Source of the DNA: Chaetorhynchus papuensis
Taxonomy: Eukaryota > Chordata > Aves > Passeriformes > Rhipiduridae
Direction: 5' to 3'
Assembly: GCA_013396525.1 (NCBI GenBank)
Contig: VWYX01000748.1
Span: 268,054 to 332,053, forward strand
DNA: 64,000 nucleotides
Shown here: positions 1 through 54,700 of the stretch, in pieces
How the letters are laid out: each line of letters begins with the position of its first letter
Numbering within the stretch: position 1 is the stretch's first letter
Notes under the pieces: model-generated
What the model was told of the DNA's origin: nothing
Database searches by the model: none
What the model saw: only the letters and a program-made list of their open reading frames with translations
Position numbers and translations under genes: made by a program

Positions 1-1589
1 GTCAGGGACCATGTTGAAATCCGCTGAGGTTTCAGAATCCAGAAGAAAGAGAAAAAGAATTATTGCTTACTTTTAAAAATAGCTTTTCAGTATATTTCAC
101 ATGGCTCTCAGCTCTATTCACACATCCCTTCTGACACAGAAAGTGCACCTCAAGTCTGACTGTGATGCTTTTGCTGTTCTTAAGCTGGAAGTGAAGTGGC
201 AGCACCCAGAACACTGACCTATAAATGTCAGTGATGGCAAAGGAGTAAAAAGGAAATGAAGCAGATAATTCACTCCATTAGAAAGACTTTTGAGCAGAAA
301 TGCAGGTAATAAATTGATATAAGATAACCCTAAAAATATTTCTGTAAACATATTTTATGACAAAAAACCCTCTCCTTCAGTGTCAGATAATACTCAAAAG
401 GAAACTGTTAGAACAAGCTGTGTGCACCTGCCAGCAGAGCAAAGCTGTCCATGCTGTGAGCAAGAGGGAATGTATGGAATGATGACAAAGCACCACTGCC
501 CACTCAGCCTGCTGAGTCCCAGAGGGGAACTGATGGATTCAGCTAAGAATCACCTCAAAATCTGCCAGAATTTCAGTCTTTTCAGTACAGGTTCAATAAA
601 ATCAGAAGAAAAAGTAACAGTTCAAAGAGCCAACCCACAAGCAAGTTCTGGTTTTCCTGTTTGTGACTTCCAACAAACCACCTGGGAGAAGGCACCACTT
701 TAACAGCTCTGTTTTACAGGAACTACTTTTAAAACTTGTTTCTGTCCTGGTTTAATGAGGAGAGAGGATGTCACCACTAAGTACATCCCTATAACGACCA
801 CAAAGGGAACAAAGAGATGTTCAGGCAACCCTCAGTGAAGAGAAACTCTGGTTCTTACCAACAGAGAGGGAAGGAGCCCTCACAGGCTGTAAGCTAAAGT
901 TTGTGCAGAGCTCAGTTCCTGCTTATTGGAACCCTGAATCCTGAGGGTTTCCTGAGACTGAAATCCTCAGTCTTTCAGTTCCGACAAGCAATGATCCTTA
1001 AAAACACACTCCATTTGATCTGAGGCCCTGGGAAAGGCTCCCAAGATTGTGGGATATTACAGAGGGTACTGCTGTGTGATTAAACAGAAAAGTTATATCA
1101 CTGGGTGGAATATGTAGAAAACATAAGTTTGTAGTATAGTAGTAATGTGTAGGTTACAAGATGGAGGTTTTTGGGCGTGGGTTTGTTCTTCTTCTTTTTT
1201 CTTTCTTCTTCACAAAACAGAATGTTTTACCACTGGGTCAAAAATCCCGCAATGCGGGTCAGAAATTAATGATCACTGGTTTATAAGTGAAAATAAATTT
1301 GTTGGCATTTAACAATTGGATAATTTGGGGTATAAGTGACCTTGGAAGCAGACATCTTGAGCCATTTTCACCTTGTTAACCTAGAACGCAGTCTCTGTGT
1401 AGCTATGTTATAGATAAAATAAACATCAAAGACCAAAAGAAAATCTCCCTGTTTCCTGCGCCTTGATTCAAACTGAGTAAAACGGACTTGAAAGGTGAAA
1501 AGAAATAAACCAGAGACTGCGATAGCCGCTCTGACCAGGAGAGAGCCGAGCAGAGGAGGCAGAGGCAGCGAGGCTGCCCCCGTACGTAC
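1..1589 (-). other. FOXK2 intron 8, partial
   Basis: This is the 3' part-intron between exon 8 and a terminal exon outside the window. Bases 1-1000 hold nothing I recognise. About 1040-1490 looks like a solo LTR (see its own entry). Confidence 0.8.
1040..1490 (+). mobile_element. LTR-like element, probably a solo endogenous-retrovirus LTR
   Basis: The segment begins near TGTGGGATATTACAG. It contains a TATAAGTG box at about 1331, AATAAA near 1418 and a pyrimidine-rich TTCTTCTTC tract, in the order expected for U3-R-U5. The GGGTGGAATATGTAGAAAAC portion resembles ERV-type LTRs I remember from songbird genomes. No internal coding region flanks it. I could not establish target-site duplications, so the edges are approximate. 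Confidence 0.42.
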
Positions 1590-43173
<41,584 letters not shown>

Positions 43174-44443
43174 CTTAGCGAGGGACGAGCGAGGGACGAG
43201 CGAGGCGCGGCCCCGCCCGCACCGGCCCCGCGCCGGCCCCGCACACAGCAGGGAACGGGGCCGCGCACCCGGCCCTGACGCAGCCGCGCGGTGACTGACA
43301 GCGTGCGGGGCCAATGCGCGGCCCGCACGCCCATGGGGCTACGGCGGCGCGACCAATGGCGAGCGGCCCCGGCCCCGCACGTCCGAGTGTCGGCGCACGA
43401 GCGCAGGGGCGCGGCCCGGAAAACGCGGAGCGGAGCCGCGCGCGGGGAGCGGGGCGGAGCTCCCCCGGCAGCACCTCCCGCCCCCCCGGCACGGAGGGAA
43501 GGGAAAGCACGGAGCCGGCTCTGGGACAGCCGCCGCTGCCGGCCATCGGCCCCCGCACTCCCTTTCCTCTCTCTCGGCCACCTGCGGGAGGCCGCCGGCA
43601 GTCTCCGGCGGGGACTCGGGCCCCGCACCTGCCCTCCGCCAGCAGCGCCCTTAGGAATTGCACCGGGCGGGGGTGATAGGGGAAAGAATCGAGAATGAAT
43701 TAAATACTAGTAGACAAATAGTGCTAGAGAGTGAGCAAGAACCACTAGGAGAGTGCTGGGTAACTGTTCAAATTTAGACTCAAAATTCCATCGTATTAAC
43801 AAATAATAATAAAAATAAAGATAAAACTGTAAGTTCGATCCCTCATACACATCTGACAGCCTTTTGAGGGTCAGCTTAAACCCAAAGGTAACTTCCCCTT
43901 TGTCGGTTTTGTAACATCCATGGAAAAGCGGTATAATGCTTCAAATGTACAAGTTCCAGGTAAGCCAGGCTGTATTTGTGCACACACCTCGGCTCAGTCC
44001 CAGTTTTCTCAGAGGAACTAGGGCACAATAAGTGAGTGAGTGACCTGACACGAACACCCAGACAGCCGAGTGCTGAGTGTCGCTGCTCCAAGGGCATGGC
44101 ACGCAGGAGGGAATGGCATAGGTAACAGCATGGAAACTCCAAGTGAGAGTCCACAGCACTGGGTTTGACTTGAAAATACCACAGGCTACCAAAAAGATGG
44201 CATTAATTGTACACAGTTTGTCAAATAGAGCAAAAATGTTTTACCTGATCCAAATACTCATTGCTACAGGGACCAGGCACTGTCAAAACTGAAAAGTAAA
44301 CAGTTAAACACTTTTGGCTATAAACTGCAAAGAGGGCGTTAAAATGTATTTGTGCCTATTTATCAACATAAGCACTGCAAACATGTCACCATAACAGCTC
44401 CCTAACCTCACCATGGTTTGTTGAGAAGAGGGTCGTGTTGTTG

Positions 44444-44449
44444 TTTATT
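44444..44449 (-). terminator. Candidate poly(A) signal AATAAA
   Basis: This is the first minus-strand AATAAA I find downstream of the stop codon at 45334-45336. Using it would put the CR1 insertion inside the 3' UTR. It is only a motif. Confidence 0.35.
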
Positions 44450-44482
44450 AGTGTTTTTTACACGACTGAAGCTCACTGTTAT

Positions 44483-44511
44483 TCTGGGCAATTATAAAAT
44501 AATTGCCCAGA
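44483..44511. repeat. 13-bp perfect foldback at the CR1 5' junction
   Basis: TCTGGGCAATTAT (44483-44495) and ATAATTGCCCAGA (44499-44511) are reverse complements separated by AAA. The right arm runs into the CR1 sequence (TTGCCCAGA), so the left arm is an inverted copy of the 5'-truncated CR1 end. Confidence 0.9.
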
Positions 44512-44665
44512 GAAGCTGTGGCTGCCCCATCCCTGGATGGATTCAAGGCCAGGTTGGATGGGGCTTGCAGCAGCCCGGTCTGGTGGAAGATGTCTCTGCC
44601 TATAGCAGGGGGTGGGAATGAGATGCGCTTTAAGGTCCCTTCCAACCCAAACCATTCTGTGAATT
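44500..44665 (+). mobile_element. CR1 LINE 3' fragment
   Basis: TTGCCCAGAGAAGCTGTGGC, GATTCAAGGCCAGGTTGGAT, GGTGGGAATGAGATGCGC, TTTAAGGTCCCTTCCAACCC and AAACCATTCTGTGAATTC are a standard CR1 3' end, inserted just upstream of FOXK2 and antisense to it. Confidence 0.92.
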
Positions 44666-45333
44666 CAGAACACATTAAACATTTTTACACCAGTCAACCT
44701 GCTAACAAACATCCAGTAGTAAAGTTGAAATTGAAACTTTTGGGTTTGCACATCTGAGTCAACAGATCTTCAACTGTAGAACTATTTTGTGAATGCTTAG
44801 GAACAGAACACCGTACCTGCCACCTGCAAAGTGATGGCAAACCTTAGTTTTACCCTTAGGATTGTGTCAGCACTTCTTACAGGCAGCAACAACATAATTC
44901 CATACTGGTTCAGTCCATATATACAATCTCATATGCACAGCAGATGCAGTAAAATATAGCAACAGTTTAGAGCTTTAGTTTCTTTTACAGAAAACTTCAG
45001 TGAAATCTTGCCCACACTTTGGTATTTAGAATCAGACTTTCTTCTATACCAACATATGTTTGGCACAGAAAATGTGGAGCATCAGAGAGCCAGTTATGAC
45101 TCCCTGATTCTCAGCTTGTTTTTATCCCTTGGCTCTGCTGGCTACAGAAATGTTGTGTCTGCTTTGCTAACAATCGGTTTGGGATCCTGAGGGCCCTGCT
45201 GGCTGGAATTACCCACGGATTGCCATCTCCCAACTCACCCCACGCCTGCAGAGAGAGAAAACCAACACAATGGGAGAGCAGCCAGGTGAATTTCCATCAG
45301 GCCAGCAGCACTTTTCACCACCCTTATGGTTGC

Positions 45334-45716
45334 TCAGTTTGCAGAAGTTAAAGGCACTGCTGCTACATCAACATTTTCTGTTACGTGAATCACAGCTTTC
45401 TTAATTTGTATTAATTCATTAATAACATGCAGTACTGAATTCACAAAGCTGATACAATTCCTGTCCTGTTCATACAGAACAGCACAGAGAACACAGCCAT
45501 TGACACGTAATGCGGAAGTTTCTCCAATCTGTCTGCACTGAAATGTCTTTTCAAGGGTCCCACCATCACTAAGCTGCTCTGTGAAAAGGAACTGAACACC
45601 AGTAGAAGGTCTGTTTGCTTTTGCATGACCAGCACTGCAGAGCAAACACCAGATCCCATTGTCAGAAGCTCCGTTCGTTTCAAGAGGGCGGCTGAGATCT
45701 TTCTGCCCATGTTTTT
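45334..45716 (-). CDS. Uncharacterised gene, terminal coding exon
   Basis: After the acceptor GCACCAATTTAG, 383 bases complete E182 and encode residues 183-308 and a TGA (45334-45336). Notable parts are DNGIWCLLCSAGHAK, TFQCRQIGETSALRV, NGCVLCAVLYEQDR, VNSVLHVINELIQIKKAVIH and the end VAAVPLTSAN. The open frame continues up to the acceptor and matches the phase left by the previous exon. I recognise no domain; two CxxC pairs could bind a metal. Confidence 0.82.
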
Positions 45717-48700
45717 CTAAATTGGTGCAGATTTAGTCACTTTCTTTGTGATCACACCAGCACAGGTACAGGTCACCCTGACCTGCCCACGTGCAGGTCT
45801 GGTCCCTGCTGCACAGAGCAAGAATCAGAGCAGGTACATGTGGTGAACAGCTCACGCTTACACATCATTCTCCAGTGCTGTTCTGAGTGTCTGGGTTCCC
45901 CAAAAATCCACTCATTCAACAAAACCTGGCCCTGATGTCATAGCTGCACTACAGATACATCCTATTTCACACTTTTTTTTTCTCCCCTGCCAGTTGACTA
46001 AAAGCAGAAGGCCTTTTTCTCTGTCTGCCTTATGCCTACCTTAACAGTCCAGGACAGAACAAAGCTACTGACCAAAATTTAATCATTTAATCATCCCAAC
46101 GAACTTCTGCAATTGCCACTGACACTAAACAAGCTCTCAAAGCACTTCTTACATTCTTCCACTTCATGCCAAGTAATGCAGTGTTATCTGGTCCGCATCA
46201 TATTATGCAGCAGGATCAGACTGCATCACAGAAATGAACTGGGAGACCTTATCTGCATCATCTAACCTTAAAACAATCTGGCCTGAGTTTAACAGAAATC
46301 TGCAAGTACCATCTAAGGTCTAATCCATTAATACTGTTTGACTTGACCAACTTTCCTTTAAATGACTACAAATTTTTAGACTTTTTCATTTTTCCTTGAA
46401 GCTCCTGCTGTAGCAACATAAGGGCATTCATTTATAGCTGCTTGTGGTGGGGCTAGCACCGTCATAGAATGAAGTTTTCCTTCTCGGGTTTTCTTATTAC
46501 ATGTACCCCGTACTGAGGGCTATGAATGAGTGCAGCAGCTTCTCAAGATGCACTTTTTCCCAGATCCCAAGCATAGAGTACTACTAGAGAAATATGATGA
46601 ATAATCAAGTAGATTAAGTGACCCTAATTGCTTACTTTGACACAACCAGCAATTAAACTGCTTTTAAAAGCCATCAGGAGCTATCCATAATCTTTTTATT
46701 ACAGCAAGTGTCCCAGACTTCCAGGGAGATTTGATTTTCATTAAACAAAATCCTACAAAGATAATTGGCAGAACCACCTCAGTAACATTCACGTGTGATG
46801 TAACAAAATAAACCCTTCAAATACCAGACCCTGCAAAACTGAATGAATAAAGATTTCCCATATTAATATCCTTGCACCTGACAAGCACATTTTTTTTCCA
46901 TTCCCTATGTGAGAAGCCCCTTGTAGGCTGTAACAGCTTTCTCCAACACAGCCTAAACCCACAGCCACATTTTTGAGTAATCCCGATAACTCTCCTGGAG
47001 CTCTTCACACGCTTAAATGTAACGACGTGTGTAAAGCTTAGCAGGACTCGTGCTGTTATTTAGTCATTTTCTCACAAATGCATTTTGGTCAAGGGGAAAG
47101 TGTTAAAAAAGCACTGTGTAATTACTGCAAAATATTGAAACCAGCAAATGGTCGGGATGATGGGAAGCTCCCCAGCCAGGTACACCCAGCCAGTTCCTGA
47201 AGTGACTTTAGTATTAGGAGGAGAAAATAAACAGCTATACCTCAAATGTTAGCATTTTTTCCTTTATGGATGACTTTCAGATCTCTTTAAGCAATACAGC
47301 TGTAAAGTGCAATACTCTTAAAAAACCTAAGGCATCCAGGAGAACGCACCTTTTTGTAGGAGGAACGGGGAGGAGGGCAAACACAGCTACCTGACCTGCC
47401 ACTTGTTAACGTGCTACTGACCTCAGAGAGAAGGCAAATGAGCACTGCACAAGCCAAAGCCACCCGGCAGCTAACTGGGCTGGCCAGCTCATTTGCAGAA
47501 ATGCTTTATTATCCTGTGCATTCTAACCACAGGCTGCCTGCTTCCTAACGCAACCCAAAGAACCAGTCAGCATTTCTTACAAGTGCGAGGCAGAAAGCTT
47601 CTGGCTCAGCAATCAATCACTGACACAGAGGAATTGCTCCTCTCCAGGTGGGGAACCCATCCAAAAACGATGAAAAATAATCAGGCTAATTTATTCTTAC
47701 CTGCAAAGAGCAATTACATAACGGACCTCAAGCAATTTGAGGAGGCGAGTAGTCGACTCAGCCACACTGGAACAGAGTAACTTCATGAGTGACCAAAAGA
47801 ATAAAGCCACGGCCTCAAAGCCTCCATGTGCTGTGAGACAATGAAAACTCAAATGCCTTGAACAGAAAGCATCTGTTCCACTCTCCCAGGGAATCACTCA
47901 GAGAGGAACTCTGCATCCCAACACCACAAAATGATTTTTTAGAAGCCACAGCAGCAGCGTCTGTTAACTGGAAATGCAAATCCCCCCTTGCTTTGCAATC
48001 CAGCCTTGCAAGACACAGACCTTTGCCAAAGAAATAGTTAATTAATCCTCACGCTTATTTAATGTTTAAAATTGGACCTGAGGATTCAAAAGCATTGAAG
48101 TTTTGTTACCCACTTCTAACCAAGAGTTCTACACAATGAAGTCTTGAAGTATAATCAGGACCAAATCTCGTCAGTGCAGCACTCACTGGATGTAATGTTG
48201 ATCATTACCAACTGCTAGGAGTTATGACCCACAGTTCTACTGTAAGAATTTTCTCCAAGTTCTTTTGCCTTTTTTCTGCCACGGTATGTTCATCCCATCT
48301 CTTTGCTGGATCAAGAAATGTATAGCAATTCCGTTTTAAGTAAACGCTTACTAGTCCCCGTCAAAACACACCTGAGACCAAACTGACACCTTTCCTATTT
48401 CTGCTGTCAGAATAGGTCAGTCCTGTGACACCGACATGAGCAGCATCTTTGTGGCTCCTTAATTCTTGAAATTTAGCACCCCGATATCACATACCTTTAT
48501 AATATGGTATCATAAACAAACTAAGTGTTGCAAAAATAAAAAGAAAAGCAGCAGACTGAGTTGCCAACGTCCAGCTTATCTGGCAGAGATGTTTCAGGCA
48601 TCTGAAGGAGGTGACTGCAGCTGACACCTGGCAGATACAGCGTGTGTCTACAAAAACAGGAATAGGAGTTGTAGTTTGGTTGGCAGAAAAAAGCTGGTCA

Positions 48701-51700
48701 AAAGAAGTGGAGAGTGTAAGATAGGGCAGGCCAATGAATAAATGATTTACATTAATCAAAATCAGACAGGAATTATAGAAATGTGAATTAACTACATGAA
48801 ACCGATAACCAAAGGCAAATCAAAACCAGTACCAAGTGTAAACTAACAAGAACCAGTAAGAAAAACGGGCCTTAAAATATTATTTTCATGACATAGCCTT
48901 CTAATTGAAATTTGTCATTTCAGGGTGAAAGAAATGAAGCTTTTATCAAAATCAGTTTGGTTTTGGTTTATTTGTATTAAAACCAATGCCTTTTCCTCAG
49001 CCAACAGAAAGCCAAAAAGAAAGGAACAGTGAAAAGTAAAGACAATTTTCCTTATGTCTGTCTTTGAAATATTTCTTGCTCTGTCCGACAGGATAACTGC
49101 AGAACAAAGCAAACTTCAGAAGAGTCACTGAGATATTGAGGCATGAAAAACTATTACACAAAGTTTAAGAAATTGCAATTGTTTTCACTAGAGACAAATG
49201 TTATTGAAATAATGTAATAAGGCAAAAGCACTGTGAGAACAACCTCATGTTCCATAAACAGATATTGTAAGATGCCTATAAGGAAACTGGCTGAATTCAA
49301 AGCACACAAAGAAAGATCCTATAAGGAATATGATGACAGCAGCACTGCTTTTCACATCCATATAAAGTATACAGCATTGGTATTTTTAATGTGTAGCCAA
49401 AGCCTGAACAACTTAAAATAGGACATTTTCCATCCCTGTTAGGAATCCTCCAACACGAGAACCAACCTCTGTTCTCCATTTATACAAAATCTACCAAGAA
49501 TCAGTCCTGCACAACTGCATTTGTAACACTGACAGAAGATGGAGCTGCCTGAGAATGTCCTTCCTGAGGACAGAAACAAGATACTGAAGTACAGTCAGTC
49601 TCATGTTTGGCCCAATAGATTTTCCCATTTTCCTAATAAATCCCAAAATATTCAGAAGGGTTGTTGCTTTTTCTATGAAATTTCCTTAAGTTTACACCTT
49701 ATCTTCAAAACATAAAGCATTTAAAGTTTTGATAGAAGAGAGAGAGAAAGTCACACTATTGACTCCTTTCTGGGAGGGGAGCACTCGAACAACAAAGAGC
49801 TGTTTAAAATGATTTAGGAAAAATCCTCAAACAAATGCTGTGCTGGACAGATTACGTTTGAGTCCTGTGCAAATCACAATGTGTTCAAGCAACCTCCAGA
49901 AGGGTGAGGGGAGAATACAAACATTTCTGACAGGACAGACAGGAGTCTTTTCAAGATTCAGACTCATGTTAATATGCCTTGCAGTACAAAATGGACAGCA
50001 CAGACAGGTCTGAGATTACCTTTTTTTTAAAAAAAAAAAGAAATATTGCCCAAATATCAATACCAAAGACCTTTAGACACGGGGAGAAAAGAAAAATCAG
50101 TGAAAACCAATTTATATCTACTGCAAATATAGAACATTGAGGCAGAAAGATGTCACTTACTTCTACACATTCACCTGGGTGATGCATATAACCACTGTAA
50201 AGGTGAGTCCCCTGGGGAAAACAGAACCACACACAAGGAAAACAGTTCCCTTCAGCAGATATTCGGAATAGCAACACACAGGCACTACAATACCTCAATC
50301 AGGAGCAGAAAAATGAAGCAGCGTCTCATCAGTCAAAGGCCACCACGGGGTTGTGTGAGGAACAGCCAGCAAGAGTCTGTGACCAGAAGCCACTGATGCT
50401 CAGAAACAGTAATTACTGACAGATGTTCAACAGAGGAATAAATCTCTCTGCTGAGGACTTGGGTTCTTCAAAGCCCATCTCCTTCACCTCAGTTTATTTT
50501 GCTAATTGAATTAGCCTGTGGTTAATTTAAGATGATATTCTATTTTCATTTCAGTCTAGAAAAGGAATGATGCAATAGACTATTCCAACCATCAAATAAA
50601 CAACCCGCCTCGTGATGAGGATCCAAAGTTTCTCACCAGTGTTCCCAAGTGCCATCTATTCCAGTACATTCTCTGGGGCATCCCTGCTGCCATGGGAACT
50701 GCCTGTTTGGATCATGACAAAACTGAACAGAAGAGGAATGTGGAACAATTTGCTTGTAATTTTTACAGTTACTACAGTCAGCAACACACAGTTCTTTATC
50801 GCCTGTTATTAAATCACTGAGTGAGGTGCAAAACTGGGACAAGGAATCATAGAATATCCTCAATTGGAAGGGACCCACAGGGATCACCAAAGTCCAACTT
50901 CTGGCCCTGCCCAGGACACAATTCCACCCTGGGCATCCCTGAGAGCATTGTCCAAACGCTCCTGGAACTCTGGCAGCCTTGGGGCTGTGCCCATTCCCTG
51001 GAAACCTGTTCAGTGCCTGACAGTCTCCCGACATCTGCTGGAAGAATCTTCTCGTAATGTCCAACCTAAACCTCCCCCGAACATGCGGCTCAGAAAAAAA
51101 AAAACCCCAAAACAATAGAAGAACGAATTTTGCTCAGTAGAAATCATGAAAGCTGACATGAAGAGAAGTATTTCTATATGTGTAGTAAATATACAGACTA
51201 TAATAAATAATAATTTTAAAATGCACCTAAAGCTTTTCTGAGGATGCAGCATTAGAGAAAAACAGCAACATGCATCAACTACACAGCAGATCATATTCCA
51301 CAGCATCATCTACAGGGCTACAGAACTTTTTTGACTTATCACAAGCTGTTTATGCCACCTGAAACTTGCCAAGAACAAAAGGTTTGCAGGTAAAATCCAG
51401 CCACTTTCTAACAGGACTCTTAGATATAAACAAAACCAGAAACTGCGAGTAGAAGTAGAATTGAAATATTAGGAGGTTGCAGCTCACATACACATTGCCC
51501 TTTCTCCTGAGAACTCAAAATCAGTCAACTTTCACACATCACCATTAAAGCTTCTAACTCAAAATATATTTGCAAAACACTATTAAATTTAGAACCAATC
51601 TGTAAATAGACCAGCTACACAAGCCCTGCCCTGCAGACTGCTGTCACTGCCATGGGGCTGGTCCGTGCTGGGGATGACTTGAGAATCTCAGCCAATACAA

Positions 51701-54700
51701 ACTAGCAATTCAACAGTTTAATTAATTAGTGTGTTGGCAGGCTCCAGGATTCTAATGAGTTTTTACCCTTCTACTAATCAGTTTCAAGGGACTATTTGTA
51801 TTTTCCCCCATCACATCCCTAATGGCACTTTTCACTCAAATTACCTTTATTTTACTTAATAAGGCTGTGTTTTTTTCCTCCCCAGAAAACACTGAGTAAG
51901 AAGTTATTCACAGGAATCAAACTGATTATTCATGTAAGCACAATTCTGCAAACTGATCTGTGACACATCATTCAATGCATTTCTGGTCATATATTGGTAC
52001 AGAGCTCTCCAGAAATGATTTTATTGTCAAGTTTGGGGCCAGCGATGGCCTGACTTTTGGGCCTGACCTTTTTGTGTGTTTTACTTTCTACAGCTTTTAA
52101 GAGAAATGTTGCTCAATACAAAGGCATCTTTCTTAACTTCAAAGCAGGGGGCTCTGACCCGCTCTCAGGATGGCCAAGCTTTGAAGGCAGCATTATGAAT
52201 TGAGTTTGTGTCCGTATGACAACAATGACAACACCCCAAGTACAGCAACTGGTAGCACACTACCTCAGAGGCTTTAAAAGTCTCTTATTCTAATAGCCCT
52301 TGTACAACAAAATGTGTTTCTGCAATGTCACATGACTTATGCATTCTCATTCTTTGATTTCTGCTCCATTTTGATTAAAGAAAAAAGCAAATACAGGTAT
52401 AAGAACACGCTTCCTATAATTAACACCAGTAACAGTCTTCAATTTCTTCCACAGATAACATTTTTCATTCAGTTGACCAACTTTTTTTGAAAATCAGACA
52501 CCTGTGATTCTGTTCGGTCTTTACACAAACCCAAACACGTAAAATGAAAATCAGCTGAAAATCTCACTCCATTAATTTTCTTCCTTTGTAAGAAAAGACT
52601 GAAAGGCTATTTTTCCCAATAAAAGAGTTGCAGTAATTGCAGAGGCAAGGTTTTAGTACACAAGAGGGGAAGAAAAACATCACTCACAGCTGTAACTGAA
52701 TAAACCAAGATTAGGATGGATGTAAGCAGGAAAGGAGAGATGACTACTGGACATCCAAAAGACAAGCACATATGTACCTAATAATATTTTTTCCTTCTAA
52801 TTCCAATACAGAATTTTAAACACAAAACTCACCCTCTTTGAAAACGCTTGGTGTCACCTCACCATTAAATACATCAATACTGCCCTGCAGTTTGGACCTC
52901 ACCTTTGCCATTTTACACCACAAAGATCTGATATCAAAGAGCAATCAAAATTTGAAACAAGTGAATTTAAAACATCTACTAAGTATCCTCATAAACTTTT
53001 TTTTTTTTCCCTCTTAACACCTGTTCATGGTCGTGTTTTGGTTTGTTTTTCCTTAGGAAGGGATGAGGCAGAATAGGCAAATGAAGAAAAAAGTTCTTAA
53101 AATCAGCATTCTGGAAGCTCATAATTTTAAGTTAAACCCTTAATAATCCATTTCTAATACTCAACAGGCTTTAAATTTGTCACCAAAAATAAGTATTATT
53201 TGCCTAAGATCCCAGAATAACTCGACATAATAACTTAATATTACTAATAATTTAAATAGCTGGATCAGCTTTTTCCTCAGTGCTTTTATACGTGACTACA
53301 AGGTGAAAAGATGTTTCACATTCACAGATCAATGTTCAGCCAACAGTTCAATCCCAAGCTTGTAGTGGTAGTGTCATTTCCTGGGCTTGCCACTGGTTCC
53401 CAACCTCACAGCACCTCCCTGGTGTGAGTGAGAACAAACCCTATGAAAGAAATGACAGGAATAAAAAAAAAAAAACAACCAAAACAAAAAAACCCCAAAA
53501 AGACACCACCCTTTCTGAGGGCGTATTTAGGTGAGTTCCTGTCTCCAGGTTACCACAGGGACTCACAAAGTGCGGTGCTGTGAGAGGCCATGGGGAAATT
53601 GGGAAAGGAAAAGGGGAGAGCAGCAGCAGCTGTGGGAGGTGGAACTCGAGCCCGGGGCTCCTGTTCCACCCCGGAGCCACCGTTACCCTGAATAGCCTGG
53701 CAGCCCTGCACAGCCTTGGAATGGGGGCCTGACAGGAACACTACGCACATTCACTAGAGCATTTCCAGACTTCCATTAGAGATCCTCTCCTGGCTATAGC
53801 TTTTGGAAGCTATGCTAAAAAAGAAGCAAAAAATACCTTATTCCTGCATTTCCTACATTTATTTATAATTCATCAATCTCAAAATAAAGTTATGCAAATC
53901 TTTACCTTATGACCAGACTTCAAAAAAATTGCTGATTTAGGACTATTTCAGATATAGGGAGACAACTACATGAATTACAGGAACAGTTATTTTTTCTACA
54001 TGTTCACAAAACACACCTGCAGCTGCCTTAATTTATAGCAAAGTTCACAACCAAAGCACAACCTGGTGAGGTATTTTTGCTCAAATCTTACCCAAGCTCA
54101 TAGCTGTAAGCCCACATAACACACCGAATCAGGATGTTACAGACAAGAATCACTTTCACCTAGGAGAATTATCTACTGCAACTTACGCTTTCATCTGCCC
54201 TTCTGGAAAAGAAAAGGAAAGACAAGTCACTGGGATATATTCTATTATCCCCAAGTAGTTTTATCTAATTTGGGATTTAAACCAGCACAAGAATTAGCAG
54301 AGCTGCTCTGCAGAGACTCAGTTTAAATCATCCCAGATCAGCAGCTGAATCACAAGCTAAACACTATTGTTACCATACTCAAAGCCAGGTCAAGTTTATC
54401 CTATGATGGATTTTTTAAATTCCAAAAAATCCTATTACAATAGGATTTTATTTTTTGCCACTGAAGATAGCACTTCTTGTCTTAGTGCTACTGTGTTCAT
54501 CTGAAAAACAGGTCATGTCAAAAACTGCTTTGAAATGATTACTTAAACAAGGCTTACAAACACGGATGAAATTCTTCTGCTGAAATGTCTTCTAATGTCT
54601 GCACCAAGGCTGACAAACCAAGAAGGAGCATATAGCAGGGGGAAGAAGTGAGAATAAGTGTCACCAGTCATACTTCTTCTGTGAGCCAAACTGAGTTATT

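Larger units (their letters stand above)
43681..45333 (-). other. Spacer between FOXK2 promoter and upstream gene; presumed 3' UTR of the latter
   Basis: The region contains a CR1 at 44500-44665, a foldback at 44483-44511 and an AATAAA on the minus strand (complement of 44444-44449), about 0.9 kb beyond the stop codon of the upstream gene. If that signal is used, about 44.43-45.33 kb is 3' UTR. No other gene is seen. Confidence 0.5.
45717..52832 (-). other. Intron 5 of the uncharacterised gene (7.1 kb)
   Basis: The intron holds a perfect oestrogen-response element at 45770-45784, a phase-compatible possible cassette exon at 48495-48647, a pseudo-exon at 50161-50211 and a CR1 at 50847-51080. 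AT-rich stretches with homeodomain-type TAATTA cores occur near 48035 and 51720. Nothing else is recognised. Confidence 0.75.

Noticed and set aside
1..1589. Search for the terminal FOXK2 exon
   Set aside because: No stretch resembles the conserved C-terminal segment (PTKRHNGDQ, VREKG). The exon must lie outside the window.
44245..44279. 35-bp minus-strand segment with usable splice sites encoding PGPCSNEYLDQ
   Set aside because: It lies downstream of the terminal stop at 45334 and the next in-frame stop follows within a few codons. It is most likely a chance pair of splice-like sites in the 3' region.
50161..50211. 51-bp segment with excellent splice sites (TTTTCCCCAG acceptor, GTAAGT donor) on the minus strand
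   Set aside because: It is open only in phase 0, whereas the coding exons on either side require a phase-1 join. In that phase it has a stop, so it cannot be a coding cassette of the gene model.
53560..53740. GC-richer patch with overlapping open frames on the minus strand
   Set aside because: Using its best acceptor, the phase left by the previous coding exon gives a stop within about 15 codons. No family similarity is seen.
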